Below are positions 11,265 through 20,622 of a stretch of DNA of 64,000 bases, piece after piece. Below the pieces are notes generated by a model, which had not been told where the DNA came from, did no database searches, and saw only the letters and a program-made list of their open reading frames with translations. The stretch's first letter is position 1, and each line of letters opens with the position of its first letter. Source of the stretch: Longirhabdus pacifica (GTDB lineage Bacteria; Bacillota; Bacilli; Paenibacillales; DSM-105158); the NCBI RefSeq assembly GCF_004115085.1, contig NZ_QXJP01000006.1, positions 145,891 to 209,890 of the forward strand, in the 5' to 3' direction. Position numbers and translations under genes: made by a program.

Positions 11265-12713
11265 ATGTTGATTCAAATTGAACCAAACAGCAAAGTTGCA
11301 GTCAGTGATCAAATATATGATCAATTATCAAACAAAATCCGTTCTAAGTTGTTACCAGCTGGCGAACAGTTACCATCTTTACGTAGCCTAGCAAAAAAAC
11401 TAAATGTAAGCTTCATTACAGTGAACAAAGCATACAAAAAATTAGAGAAAGAAAAATTAGTTTATATTAAACATGGAAAAGGGGTTTTTGTTGGAGGGAA
11501 GTCATCAGAAAAGTATGAAATGGATTCCCCTTATGATTGGCAACATAACATAGCGCATTCACTGGTAAAAAAACCATTTTTGCTTAAACTTAAACCGAGT
11601 AGATACCCACTTTCCCATTCCGTTGTACACCATGGACTAATTCCTACCGCATATATAGCAGATCAAATGGATACGATGTTACAAAAAAATAGAGAAATTT
11701 TAGCTATATATAGTCCTATACAAGGAGATGATCATTTAAGACACGAGATTTCCACTTACCTGTATAAGCAAAGTAGGTTGAAAGTTGATCCTCAGGATAT
11801 GATCATTACTTCAGGGACACAGCAAGCTATAGAAATCATTACAAAAACATTTATTCGTTATGGTGACACCGTTATCACACAATCACCAACGTATGCGACT
11901 TCTATCGATGTGTTTTTGAATCAAGGAGCTAATGTAGTATCAGCTGCATCCGATGAGCAAGGCATGATATTAGAACAATTGGAAAAATTGTGCATCAAGC
12001 TGAGACCCAAATTGGTTTATGTTAATCCAACTTTTCAAAATCCCACTGGAGCTGTATGGAGTATTGAACGACGAATGGAGTTAATTCGCTTAGCTGAACA
12101 GTATCACTTTATTATTATGGAGGATGATCCTACGAGTGAAATTTATTTTGATGATGTTCCACCACCCCCATCGATAAAACGATTTGATCAAAGTGGCCAC
12201 GTTATTTACCTAAAAGGTTTTAGTAAAATATTAGCACCTGGTGTAAGGACGGGTGTGATGGTAGCAAATGGTCCAATTTTAAACTTATTGCTTACTGCTA
12301 AAACAACGATGGACTTAGGAACACCGTTTTTGTTACAGAAGGCCATCTTACCTTTTTTAAGTACGAAAAGAATGATAGATCATTTAGAAAAGCTTAGAAC
12401 GGCTTTACAATTACGTCGTGACAGGGTGCAACAAATCATAAATCAAACCTTAAAAGTGGAATTTACATATCATACGGTTTCTGGTGGATTAAATTTATGG
12501 CTAGCTTTACCTGAATGGTTGAATACGGATGAGTTACTTCATCAGACAATGCAAGAAGGGATTTCCTTTTTACCAGGATCGGTTTGCTATCCGAATGAAC
12601 GAGAGTATAATCACTTGCGGATTAGTTTTTCCATCCTTTCTGAAAAAGACATGGACTATGCAGTCCAAAGGCTTTGTGAGCTTATTAACGAGCATGCATC
12701 TGCAAAACTGTAA
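11265..12713 (+). CDS. MocR/PdxR-type transcription regulator (GntR HTH plus aminotransferase domain)
   Basis: A regulator of about 482 residues. An N-terminal GntR winged helix (about 1-75; SLRSLAKKLNVSFITVNKAY recognition region) is joined to a class I aminotransferase-like domain with PLP lysine K321 in GFSKILAPGVRTG and an NPTFQNPTG motif. Such proteins sense PLP or an amino compound through the second domain and control adjacent genes, often activating one and repressing themselves. I chose ATG 11265, six bases after AGAGGTG; a GTG at 11256 in the same frame overlaps that ribosome site. The divergent DMT exporter and the repeats at 11126-11185 are the probable targets. Confidence 0.9.
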   Translation: MLIQIEPNSKVAVSDQIYDQLSNKIRSKLLPAGEQLPSLRSLAKKLNVSFITVNKAYKKLEKEKLVYIKHGKGVFVGGKSSEKYEMDSPYDWQHNIAHSLVKKPFLLKLKPSRYPLSHSVVHHGLIPTAYIADQMDTMLQKNREILAIYSPIQGDDHLRHEISTYLYKQSRLKVDPQDMIITSGTQQAIEIITKTFIRYGDTVITQSPTYATSIDVFLNQGANVVSAASDEQGMILEQLEKLCIKLRPKLVYVNPTFQNPTGAVWSIERRMELIRLAEQYHFIIMEDDPTSEIYFDDVPPPPSIKRFDQSGHVIYLKGFSKILAPGVRTGVMVANGPILNLLLTAKTTMDLGTPFLLQKAILPFLSTKRMIDHLEKLRTALQLRRDRVQQIINQTLKVEFTYHTVSGGLNLWLALPEWLNTDELLHQTMQEGISFLPGSVCYPNEREYNHLRISFSILSEKDMDYAVQRLCELINEHASAKL

Positions 12714-12759
12714 TAAAGCTCACCTTATAGGATGTTCATATAAAACAACTTTTTTAGCC

Positions 12760-12780
12760 AACGGTTCAACCGTTTTCTTC
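12760..12780 (+). terminator. Weak terminator between the convergent MocR and mgtE genes
   Basis: AACGG-TTCAA-CCGTT followed by TTCTTC. The stem is only five base pairs, so this is a weak candidate. Confidence 0.4.
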
Positions 12781-12790
12781 AAAAAATAGG

Positions 12791-14152
12791 TTAAATAATA
12801 TATTGAATAAAGATGGTAGCTAATCCAAAATAGACGGTTAAAGAAAAAATATCATTAAGGGTGGTAATGAGTGGTCCTGAAGCAATAGCTGGATCAATTT
12901 TTAACTTGAATAAGAGAAGTGGGATCATTGTCCCTGCTAACGTGCCAATAATAAGGGTTAATAAAAGTGAAACCCCAGTGATGACACTTAAGATAAAGTT
13001 TCCTTGCCATACAAACGTGATAGCGGCAATCAAAATACCACAAACAAGACCTAATATAAGCCCTACACCGATGTCACGCCAAACAAGATTAAAAATCGTC
13101 TTGCGATCCATATGTTGTGAAGCAATACCCCGAATAACAATACCTAACGACTGTGTTCCTGTATTCCCTGTCATCCCCGCAATCATTGGCATAAAGAAGG
13201 CTAGTGCAACGACTTTATCCAACGTAGCTTCATAAGAGGCAATGACACTACCAGAAAGTAGACCTAAAAATAATAAAAGAATAAGCCAAGGTAAGCGACG
13301 TAAGGAGGCCGTAAGGGCATTGGTAGTAAAATCGATGCTATTTTTACCTGTTGCAGATAACTTTTCAACGTCTTCATTGGCTTCAATCACGATAACGTCA
13401 ATGATATCATCAACGGTAACGATGCCGACTAATTTTTGCTCATTATCAATAACAGGTACAGCAATAAAGTCATAACGTCCGATCGTTCTTGCTACTTCTT
13501 CTTGGTCCATATCATCAGGAACAGAAATAACCCGTGAGTACATAATGTTATGTATCGTTTCGTTGATGTCAGCTAGCAATAAATCACGATACGATACGAC
13601 ACCAACTAGCTGCTTCTGATCGTTTAACACATAGAGATAATAAATATTTTCAGCATATTCCGCAAATGCTTTCAACTTGTCTACTGCTTCGCGGACGGAA
13701 TAGTTTTCCCGTATCCATACGAAGCGGTTTGTCATAATACCCCCTGCTGTTTCACGTGGATACTGCATGAGGTCTTTTACATTTTTGGATTCTTCTGCTT
13801 CCATGGAGCCTAGAAATTGTTCCGTCTGATCGTTAGATAATTCATTCAGTAGATCAGCCAAATCGTCATTTTCCATAATATCCATGATTTTGGAGGCTCT
13901 CTCAATGCCTAGTAAAAGAAAAATGTTAAGCTGCTGTTCATACTCCAGCTCTTGAATGAGATCCGCTAGCAATTCTGCCTCTAAACTTGTAACAAATTTT
14001 GCACGATGTTTGGTAGGTAAGTTGCGATAAATTTCTGCAATGTCATACGGTTGAAATTCTTCTAAATAAACATGTAGTCCATGATGATGAGGTTCCTTTA
14101 ATAGTTTAATGACATGCAGCAAGGAGTCCTCTAAATTTAATGGTTGCGTCAT
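12791..14152 (-). CDS. mgtE: Magnesium transporter MgtE
   Basis: A 453-residue Mg2+ channel/transporter of the MgtE family. The order is standard: a cytosolic MgtE N domain (about 10-125) with the acidic motifs that sense Mg2+, two CBS domains (about 130-255), a plug helix, and a C-terminal block of five membrane helices (about 280-450) including the pore segment GNTGTQSLGIVIRG. The ATG at 14152 stands six bases after GAGGTG. A GTG at 14161 is in frame but overlaps the ribosome site. The leader carries a 10-bp inverted repeat (14188-14246) that does not look like the ykoK/M-box. It converges with the MocR gene. Confidence 0.93.
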   Translation of the reverse strand: MTQPLNLEDSLLHVIKLLKEPHHHGLHVYLEEFQPYDIAEIYRNLPTKHRAKFVTSLEAELLADLIQELEYEQQLNIFLLLGIERASKIMDIMENDDLADLLNELSNDQTEQFLGSMEAEESKNVKDLMQYPRETAGGIMTNRFVWIRENYSVREAVDKLKAFAEYAENIYYLYVLNDQKQLVGVVSYRDLLLADINETIHNIMYSRVISVPDDMDQEEVARTIGRYDFIAVPVIDNEQKLVGIVTVDDIIDVIVIEANEDVEKLSATGKNSIDFTTNALTASLRRLPWLILLLFLGLLSGSVIASYEATLDKVVALAFFMPMIAGMTGNTGTQSLGIVIRGIASQHMDRKTIFNLVWRDIGVGLILGLVCGILIAAITFVWQGNFILSVITGVSLLLTLIIGTLAGTMIPLLLFKLKIDPAIASGPLITTLNDIFSLTVYFGLATIFIQYII

Positions 14153-14187
14153 GCATATCACCTCAATTATATTTCATAGAATAAGTA

Positions 14188-14246
14188 AACCCACTACGAT
14201 AGTTGAACAGATCCCTCTTAAGATCATATCATAATGGTAGTGGGTT
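14188..14246 (-). promoter_or_regulatory. Inverted repeat in the mgtE leader
   Basis: AACCCACTAC (14188-14197) is exactly complementary to GTAGTGGGTT (14237-14246), enclosing 39 bases, 36 bases upstream of the mgtE start. It could be an RNA switch stem or a terminator for an upstream transcript; no T-run follows on the minus strand. The rest of the gap up to 14429 shows nothing else. Confidence 0.45.
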
Positions 14247-14429
14247 ATCGTGTAAAAAAATTGAAAATTACATCCGTCTAAGTAACGTACATGGCAAGTT
14301 CCACGTCACTATTTTATACATTGCATGCGCTTGCCTAAGTATTAAGTTTCATTTTTTATTTGTGAAAAAAATCACGTTCTTGTTTCAGATGTTATTTAAA
14401 ATTTATTCATGATTAAATCATGCCGTCGT

Positions 14430-14873
14430 TTATTTTCCTAAGAACGACGTGAACATCCAATTGTGCTTTTCAAGACTTTGATAGATAGCGAGCAGCATGT
14501 CCCCTGTTGCTTCATCTCCTAATTCACCAGCTATTTCAATACCAGCCTTTAACTCTTCTATCATGGTATCAAAATCATCTTTGATACATTGTACCATTTG
14601 TTCAGCTGACTCGTTACCCTCTGCTTCTTGAATAGATGACATTTCTAACGCTTCGCGCATCGTTGCGACAGGCTTCCCTTTTAGAGCAAGTAGACGTTCC
14701 GCTAAATCATCAATGTACGTTGCGCCTTCTGTGTATAGCTCTTCGAATTTGTCATGCAACGTATAAAATGCTGGACCCTTAACAAACCAATGAAAATTAT
14801 GTAGCTTCATGTACAGTACAGACCAGTTTGCTACTTGCTTGTTTACAATTTCAATTAAGTTGTTTTGCGACAT
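14430..14873 (-). CDS. dps: Dps-family ferritin-like DNA-protecting protein
   Basis: A 147-residue Dps protein. Twelve subunits should form a shell that oxidises Fe2+ with peroxide and stores iron, shielding DNA. The ferroxidase signature is present: HNFHWFVKGPAFYTLHDKFEELY (about residues 26-48), with the His, Asp and Glu residues that bind iron at the subunit interface. Length is typical for the family. ATG 14873 follows AAAGGAG. It appears to be a single-gene unit. A short inverted repeat CATGAAA...TTTCATG (14938-14956) lies upstream, and no clear PerR box was found. Confidence 0.93.
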   Translation of the reverse strand: MSQNNLIEIVNKQVANWSVLYMKLHNFHWFVKGPAFYTLHDKFEELYTEGATYIDDLAERLLALKGKPVATMREALEMSSIQEAEGNESAEQMVQCIKDDFDTMIEELKAGIEIAGELGDEATGDMLLAIYQSLEKHNWMFTSFLGK

Positions 14874-14996
14874 GATAGTAGCTCCTTTGATTACAGTTTT
14901 TGTTTTTCATCTATAATTTTACACTAATTTCATTCCACATGAAATAGGGTTTCATGTTACAGGCATGTTTATACATAGCTTTATACAAAAATAACC

Positions 14997-15025
14997 TTGA
15001 CGTAATGTGCTTCATGTTTTAAAGT
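14997..15025 (+). promoter_or_regulatory. Promoter of the metA-metI S-box transcript
   Basis: TTGACG (14997-15002), 17 bp, TAAAGT (15020-15025). The predicted start lies a few bases before the SAM riboswitch. Confidence 0.65.
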
Positions 15026-15044
15026 AAACATAATTAATATGAAA

Positions 15045-15213
15045 CTCTTTTATCAAGAGCAGGTGGAGGGACTGGCCCGATGAAACCCGGCAACCGACAT
15101 TTCCTGGGAAATGCACGGTGCTAAGTCTTGCAGAGATGCTGTATCTCTGACAGATGAGAGAGGCTGAACGTGAACTTGTTAAGCCTTTCTTTTCATGAAG
15201 AGAGGTTTTTTTG
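15045..15213 (+). promoter_or_regulatory. SAM-I riboswitch (S-box) with terminator, upstream of metA-metI
   Basis: The aptamer (about 15045-15162) shows the S-box core: a P1 helix starting CTCTTTTATCAAGAG and closing with GATGAGAG, then GGAGGGACTGGCCCGATGAA, CCCGGCAACC and GGTGCTAAGTC. An intrinsic terminator follows (AGCCTTTCTTT / GAAGAGAGGTT with a run of seven T, 15182-15213). When SAM is abundant it binds the aptamer, P1 is held, and transcription stops before metA. This matches the methionine genes downstream. Confidence 0.95.
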
Positions 15214-15288
15214 TTATATACACACCCTCTTCATTGATTGTAATAAAACCGTTTGAGTGATGGAATAAAAATGGAGGAAGGTGATTGT

Positions 15289-16200
15289 ATGCCGATTAAA
15301 ATTCCCGATCATTTACCGGCAAAAGAAGTATTATCTAAAGAAAATATTTTTGTGATGACCGAAACGAGGGCTTATCATCAAGATATTAGACCACTCAAAG
15401 TGGCTATTGTGAATCTGATGCCTACAAAAGAAACGACGGAAACACAGCTACTCAGATTAATCTCAAACACACCGCTTCAAGTAGATCCAGTATTATTGCA
15501 TACCAAAACATATCATTCTAAACATACTTCGCAGGAACATTTGCAACAATTTTATAAAACTTTTGATGATGTCAAATATGAGAAGTTTGATGGGATGATT
15601 ATTACGGGGGCACCAGTCGAAACACTTCCTTTTGAAGAAGTTGAATATTGGGAAGAGTTAAAAAGTATTATGACTTGGTCTAAAGATCATGTTATTTCTA
15701 CCATGCATATTTGTTGGGGAGCCCAAGCAGGGCTGTATCATCACTATGGGATACGCAAAGTGGCATTACCTGAGAAAACATTCGGTGTTTTCCCTCATGA
15801 AGTTGCAAAAAAGAATGTGAAGTTGTTGAAAGGCTTTGACGAAACATTTTATGTGCCACAGTCTAGACATACAGATATTTTGAAAGAAGATATAGAACAG
15901 CATGATAGATTAGAAATTTGGTCTGAGTCACAGGAGAGCGGGGTATATATTGTTGGAACAGATCATGGTAAACAAATTTTTTTGACAGGCCACCCAGAGT
16001 ATGATGTCAATACGCTGCAATGGGAATATGAGCGAGATGTGCAAAAAGGGATGGATGTAAAGTTACCTTCAAACTATTTTAAGCACGATGATCCGAAACA
16101 ACCTCCAATCGTTACTTGGAGAGCGCATGCAAATGTTTTATTTTCTAATTGGTTGAACTATTACGTATATCAAGTGACGCCTTACGATTGGAGTATTTAA
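15289..16200 (+). CDS. metA: Homoserine O-acyltransferase MetA (probably acetyltransferase)
   Basis: First enzyme of methionine synthesis from homoserine: it moves an acetyl or succinyl group from CoA to the hydroxyl of homoserine. The 303-residue protein has the MetA glutamine-amidotransferase-like fold: a catalytic Cys in [10 protein letters not shown], a His in GHPEYD and the conserved [10 protein letters not shown] start. Firmicute MetA proteins mostly use acetyl-CoA, which fits the MetI-type partner downstream; the acyl choice is inference. I chose ATG 15289 because GGAGGAAGGTG stands just before it. A longer in-frame start at 15253 would include that site. It is the first gene after the SAM riboswitch and is 47 bp from metI. 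Confidence 0.93.
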   Translation: MPIKIPDHLPAKEVLSKENIFVMTETRAYHQDIRPLKVAIVNLMPTKETTETQLLRLISNTPLQVDPVLLHTKTYHSKHTSQEHLQQFYKTFDDVKYEKFDGMIITGAPVETLPFEEVEYWEELKSIMTWSKDHVISTMHICWGAQAGLYHHYGIRKVALPEKTFGVFPHEVAKKNVKLLKGFDETFYVPQSRHTDILKEDIEQHDRLEIWSESQESGVYIVGTDHGKQIFLTGHPEYDVNTLQWEYERDVQKGMDVKLPSNYFKHDDPKQPPIVTWRAHANVLFSNWLNYYVYQVTPYDWSI

Positions 16201-16247
16201 TGTCAAACCTATTGGCATATCGTAATGATTTATAGGGGGGAGAGAGA

Positions 16248-17408
16248 ATGAAAATAGAAAGTAAGTTAGCACAAATTGGCTCTACTGTTGATACAAAAAC
16301 AGGCGCTGTTAATTTTCCTATTTATTCATCAACGGCATTTCGTCATCCTGGATTAGGAAAAAGTACGGGATACGATTACATTCGTACACAAAGCCCTACC
16401 AAACAAGTATTAGAAGAAGCATTCTCAGAGTTAGAAGTAGGAGATGCTGCTTTTGCATGTAGTTCAGGTATGGCTGCATTGCAAACGGTGCTCTCTTTAT
16501 TTTCACAAGGAGATCATCTCATTGTTTCCTTGGATTTATATGGTGGTACATATCGTTTGTTGGAACAAATTATGTCTAGGTTTGGTATTACGACGACTTA
16601 TGCAGACATGCGAAGTATAGAGCAACTAGAATCACTATACCAACCCAATACAAAAGCATTGTTAATCGAGACACCGACAAATCCACTGATGATGATTACA
16701 GATATTGCAAAAGTCAGTGCTTGGGCCAAAGAGAAAAATATATTGGTGATGGTGGATAATACACTACTCACTCCTTTTTTCCAACAACCGTTAAAGCTTG
16801 GTGCTGATATTGTTGTCCATAGTGCTACGAAATATTTGGGAGGCCATAACGATGTGCTCGCAGGGTTAATAGCAGTGAAAGGAGAGAAGTTGGCAGAAGA
16901 GATAGCTTTTCTTCACAACTCCATTGGCGCTGTACTTAGTCCCCATGATTGTTACTTGTTGATGCGTGGGATGAAAACACTCGCACTTAGAATGGAAAGA
17001 CACCAGCATAACACACAAAAAATTGCGGAATATTTACAAACTCACCCGTTGATTACCGATGTGTATTATCCAGGTTTGTCTTCTCATCCCGATTATGAAA
17101 TACAAAAAAAGCAGGCAACAGGGAACACAGGTATATTTTCATTTAAAGTAAAACATGAAAGTATGATCGCGCCTATATTAGAACATCTTACCCTCATTGC
17201 TTTTGCAGAAAGTTTAGGCGGAGTCGAATCGCTAATGACGTATCCAGTGATGCAAACCCATATGGATATTCCAGAAGAAATCCGCAATCAAATTGGTGTA
17301 GATCATACATTGCTTCGCTTCTCTGTTGGAATAGAGCATGTAGATGATTTAATTGCAGACTTAGCTCAAGCATTGGACAAAGCGAAGGAAGCTTGTTCAT
17401 CAATATGA
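16248..17408 (+). CDS. metI: MetI-type cystathionine gamma-synthase / O-acetylhomoserine thiolyase
   Basis: A PLP enzyme of the Cys/Met metabolism family, 386 residues, which condenses O-acylhomoserine with cysteine (or sulfide) on the way to methionine. PLP lysine K195 lies in SATKYLGGHND. The STAF and tyrosine/arginine region (YDYIRTQSPT) and the SLGGVESL motif near 320-330 are present. ATG 16248 follows GGGGGGAGAG. It shares the SAM-riboswitch transcript with metA. No metC (lyase) follows, unlike the B. subtilis metI-metC pair, so that step must be encoded elsewhere. Confidence 0.92.
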   Translation: MKIESKLAQIGSTVDTKTGAVNFPIYSSTAFRHPGLGKSTGYDYIRTQSPTKQVLEEAFSELEVGDAAFACSSGMAALQTVLSLFSQGDHLIVSLDLYGGTYRLLEQIMSRFGITTTYADMRSIEQLESLYQPNTKALLIETPTNPLMMITDIAKVSAWAKEKNILVMVDNTLLTPFFQQPLKLGADIVVHSATKYLGGHNDVLAGLIAVKGEKLAEEIAFLHNSIGAVLSPHDCYLLMRGMKTLALRMERHQHNTQKIAEYLQTHPLITDVYYPGLSSHPDYEIQKKQATGNTGIFSFKVKHESMIAPILEHLTLIAFAESLGGVESLMTYPVMQTHMDIPEEIRNQIGVDHTLLRFSVGIEHVDDLIADLAQALDKAKEACSSI

Positions 17409-17547
17409 AGTATAAATAATAAATCAAACATCAAAATAGATGAATGAACCAAATTAAAAAGTAAATATAAATGAACAAAGCACTGTCCTAAACAGTAAAG
17501 TAACGTTCTCCAAAAAAGTTAGAGTAAAAAATAGCTTTTGCGGGGAA

Positions 17548-17576
17548 TGCCTATGCTGCTAAAGGGCAGTTTTTTT
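17548..17576 (+). terminator. Weak terminator after metI
   Basis: TGCC...GGCA with an inner CTGC/GCAG pair followed by seven T. The stem is short. The rest of 17409-17644 shows nothing further. Confidence 0.4.
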
Positions 17577-17644
17577 GCGTAAAAATGGGCGATGAATTTT
17601 ATGTTATGAAGAGCTTTTTTGCAGTAAGCATCATATGGTGAAGT

Positions 17645-18514
17645 ATGGATGATGGGTATTCATCATTAACATTTGACAGGATGGTGTTTTGCTTGAGTAA
17701 GTATCGTTTTGCGATTATTAAGAGTAAATGGGATAAAGCGAGATTATTAGCACAACATAATGAACTAAAAGCATATATTCCGGAATCAAGAAAGCTGACC
17801 TTACGCCATTTGCGCTACATGTTATTAAAGCATAAAACAGTTTACGTTAAACCGATTAGAGGTTCGAATGGCAACGGTGTGATGCGTGCACAATACAAAC
17901 CAACAGCAAACTTTAAATTTCAATTTCAGATTGGAAATAGGACCAGAAGATTTAAATATTTAAAGGCCATGTACGTGGCGTTAAAAAGTAGTGGACTGAA
18001 AAGACCGTATATTATTCAAAAAGGAATACCTTTACTTCGTTACTATAATAAAATCAGTGATGTTCGTGTCATGGTTCAAAAAACAGTAAAAAAGGAATGG
18101 AAAGTAACAGGAATCGTTTGTCGCTCTGCTCGTGACAAAAAAATTATTACGAATGCAAGTAAAGGAGCAAAAGTACTTTCATTGCAAGAATTATTAAAGG
18201 GAGCAAACAAAGTAGAACAATATGAAGAAGTAAAAACCAAGTTAGAAGAAGTGGGAATCAAAGTAGCTACTATCCTTCATCGAAAATATCCGAAGTTGGG
18301 CGAATTAGGATTAGATATAGGATTAGACGATCAATTACATCCATGGATCATAGAGGTGAATACAAAACCTCTCATTAGAGTGTTTCATAAATTAGGAGAT
18401 AAAAAAATTCTCAAAGAAATAAAAAGTGTCAGACGCGCTTACATCAAAATGATTGAAATAAATGAAAGTGAACATACTAATGAAAACGAAGGGCAGTATA
18501 AATCCAATGATTGA
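17645..18514 (+). CDS. YheC/YheD-family ATP-grasp protein (spore-coat-associated type)
   Basis: A protein of about 289 residues with an ATP-grasp fold related to B. subtilis YheC/YheD, which are spore-coat-associated proteins of unknown reaction. Visible features are the nucleotide-binding VYVKPIRGSNGNGVMR (about 76-91) and, near the end, LGLDIGLDDQLHPWIIEVNTKP, where Asp and Glu/Asn should bind Mg2+. It has no signal peptide. The start is uncertain: ATG 17645 has only GGTGA close by, while an in-frame TTG at 17693 is preceded by AGGATGG. It may be the first gene of a run with the lipoprotein and two-component genes 18 bp downstream. Confidence 0.8.
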   Translation: MDDGYSSLTFDRMVFCLSKYRFAIIKSKWDKARLLAQHNELKAYIPESRKLTLRHLRYMLLKHKTVYVKPIRGSNGNGVMRAQYKPTANFKFQFQIGNRTRRFKYLKAMYVALKSSGLKRPYIIQKGIPLLRYYNKISDVRVMVQKTVKKEWKVTGIVCRSARDKKIITNASKGAKVLSLQELLKGANKVEQYEEVKTKLEEVGIKVATILHRKYPKLGELGLDIGLDDQLHPWIIEVNTKPLIRVFHKLGDKKILKEIKSVRRAYIKMIEINESEHTNENEGQYKSND

Positions 18515-18532
18515 GGAGCTGCAATCGCAAAC

Positions 18533-19894
18533 ATGATTGTAAGTAGTCTAAGGTTTATCTATGTATGTTTACTCATCAGTTTAGCTGCCGGCTGTAGTTT
18601 CTTAACTGCACCGGCAGATTTGTTGACTGCACCAAAAGTAGCTACGAACTTGCAAAATTTAAGAGAATCCGTGACGACTTTATTACCGGATGGAGCAAAA
18701 TTAACCATTCCTACGCAATCCAAATGGATTGGCTCTATTCAAGAAATAGATGTGTATGGAGATGAAGCAAATGAAGCTATTGTATTTTATAAACAAGAAG
18801 AGTTGCTGCATGTTGGAGTCCTTGTATTGGAAAAGATCGAAGAAAACTGGACACTAGTGCATCAAATTGAACAAGTTGGCTTCGAATTAGAAAGGGCAAT
18901 ATTTCAAGATATTACAGGGGACGGGCAAAAAGAAATGCTCATAGGTTGGGGCGGAGGAACAGAAGTGAGTTATGGTTTTTCTGCTTATACGTTTGATAAC
19001 AGCGATGTGCGAGATATAGGAAGTTTAACCTATACGGATATCGTCATCGCAGATTTGGATGGAGATAATGTAGACGACCTGCTTTCATTTCAATTAGACA
19101 GTGAAACATCTTCTGGTTTTGCGTCTTATTACCGTTTTTCATCTGAAACAGAGGAATTAGAGTTAGTAAATGAAGTTGAATTATACGGTGATGTTACTGG
19201 ATATAGCCAAATGATAGTGGGAAAAGCTTCATTCGATAAGACGGGAGTTTTTTTAGAATTAACAGCAGGTGATGTTGCGCATTATACTGCACTATTATTA
19301 GCGATGGATGGCCAACTACAAGATGTGTTCGCGACATCGGAACAATCAGAAGAAGAAAATATTCGCTACAAGCCTATTCCGACGATGAGTATGGATGTGA
19401 ATGAAGATGGGATTATAGAAATGGACACGCTCGTCATTCCATCTAATACCGATGATGTATCGTTGAATGAGAGAGAATTGATTCATCGTTGGATGCAATG
19501 GGACGGAGATAACAAGCTCGTAAGAGTGCAGGAAAGTGTTATCGATAGTAAAGCAGGCTATCGCTTTGACTTTCCGACATTTTGGTGGGATAACATTACG
19601 TTAATTAAAGAAGGAGAGCAGGACATCGTCATTCAGTATTTTAACCCTAGTACACAAGAGCAGGCCGAGCTATTAAAATTACAAGCTTATTCCCTTACCA
19701 ACTGGAGGGCGGAGAAAGAAAATTTACAACAAAATCAACAAACGTTTGTGGAACTGGGTTCAAGAAGAGATACAATGGTTATTGCTATTATGGCATCCAT
19801 ACCATATGATCTTTCACCACCGGCTCTGGCTGAATATAAAAATATGATGTTAGATGAAGAAACGATAAAAAAAAGCTTTCACTGGACGAATTAG
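18533..19894 (+). CDS. Lipoprotein with FG-GAP/VCBS-like repeats
   Basis: A 453-residue exported lipoprotein: hydrophobic signal and lipobox LAAGC with Cys at about residue 21. The body carries at least three calcium-binding-like motifs of the FG-GAP/VCBS propeller sort: ITGDGQKEML, LDGDNVDDLL and VNEDGIIEMD. The predicted fold is an extracellular beta-propeller; the function is unknown. It starts 18 bp after the ATP-grasp gene and ends 29 bp before the response regulator, so lipoprotein, regulator and kinase probably form one transcript. A sensing role for the kinase is an inference from this arrangement. Confidence 0.8.
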   Translation: MIVSSLRFIYVCLLISLAAGCSFLTAPADLLTAPKVATNLQNLRESVTTLLPDGAKLTIPTQSKWIGSIQEIDVYGDEANEAIVFYKQEELLHVGVLVLEKIEENWTLVHQIEQVGFELERAIFQDITGDGQKEMLIGWGGGTEVSYGFSAYTFDNSDVRDIGSLTYTDIVIADLDGDNVDDLLSFQLDSETSSGFASYYRFSSETEELELVNEVELYGDVTGYSQMIVGKASFDKTGVFLELTAGDVAHYTALLLAMDGQLQDVFATSEQSEEENIRYKPIPTMSMDVNEDGIIEMDTLVIPSNTDDVSLNERELIHRWMQWDGDNKLVRVQESVIDSKAGYRFDFPTFWWDNITLIKEGEQDIVIQYFNPSTQEQAELLKLQAYSLTNWRAEKENLQQNQQTFVELGSRRDTMVIAIMASIPYDLSPPALAEYKNMMLDEETIKKSFHWTN

Positions 19895-19923
19895 TGCAAT
19901 GATGTGGACAGGAGGTTGCTCTA

Positions 19924-20619
19924 ATGAAAGTGTTAATTGTAGAGGACGAAACAGCGATACGGCATTTTATTGCGATCAATTTAAGACGTGAAGGAATAGA
20001 TGTTATTGAAGCTTCTAACGGAGAAGAAGCACTGAAGATGGCATTGATAAACGAAAATAAAGATATAGATATTGCTGTATTAGATGTGATGCTACCTACT
20101 ATAACGGGTTTTGACGTTTGCATTAAACTTCGTAAGCATCATGCCAATATGGGTATTATTATGCTCACAGCAAAGGGGGAGGAGCAGGATAAAATAAAAG
20201 GATTAGAGCTTGGGGCAGATGATTATATCATCAAACCTTTTAGCCCTGCTGAGCTGGTCGCGAGGGTGAAAGCATTACAACGGAGGAGAACTCCTGCCGT
20301 TAATGGAGAAAAGGTAGAAACGTTATATTCGGGTCCGTTTACTTTAGCGATGAAAGAACACAAATTGTACAAGCACGACATAGAAATGTATTTGACACCA
20401 ACGGAATTTCATATGATGAGTCTGTTTATTCAACATCCAAATGAAAACATAAGCAGAGATGAAATTTTAAATGAAGTATGGGGTAGAAATTACATAGGGG
20501 ATCTAAAGATTGTAGATGTAAACGTAAGAAGGCTGCGGAAAAAAATTGAAGAAGATGCATCCAAACCTAAGTATATTCAAACCATCTGGGGTTACGGGTA
20601 CATATGGAAAGAGGAATAG
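19924..20619 (+). CDS. OmpR/PhoB-family response regulator
   Basis: A 231-residue response regulator. The receiver domain (1-118) has the acidic pocket ED (8-9), the phospho-acceptor Asp in VLDVMLP, the Thr/Ser in MLTAKG and the Lys in IKPF. A winged-helix DNA-binding domain (about 135-229) ends in the usual IWGYGYIWK strand. ATG 19924 follows AGGAGG. It is tightly linked to the kinase gene, whose GTG starts four bases after the stop, and to the lipoprotein upstream. Target genes are unknown. Confidence 0.92.
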   Translation: MKVLIVEDETAIRHFIAINLRREGIDVIEASNGEEALKMALINENKDIDIAVLDVMLPTITGFDVCIKLRKHHANMGIIMLTAKGEEQDKIKGLELGADDYIIKPFSPAELVARVKALQRRRTPAVNGEKVETLYSGPFTLAMKEHKLYKHDIEMYLTPTEFHMMSLFIQHPNENISRDEILNEVWGRNYIGDLKIVDVNVRRLRKKIEEDASKPKYIQTIWGYGYIWKEE

Positions 20620-20622
20620 CAT

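Noticed and set aside
14162..14260. M-box (ykoK) Mg2+ riboswitch before mgtE
   Set aside because: None of the conserved M-box core sequences were found; only one long stem is visible.
14203..14412. 69-codon frame between mgtE and dps
   Set aside because: No ribosome site, overlaps the mgtE leader, and composition looks non-coding.
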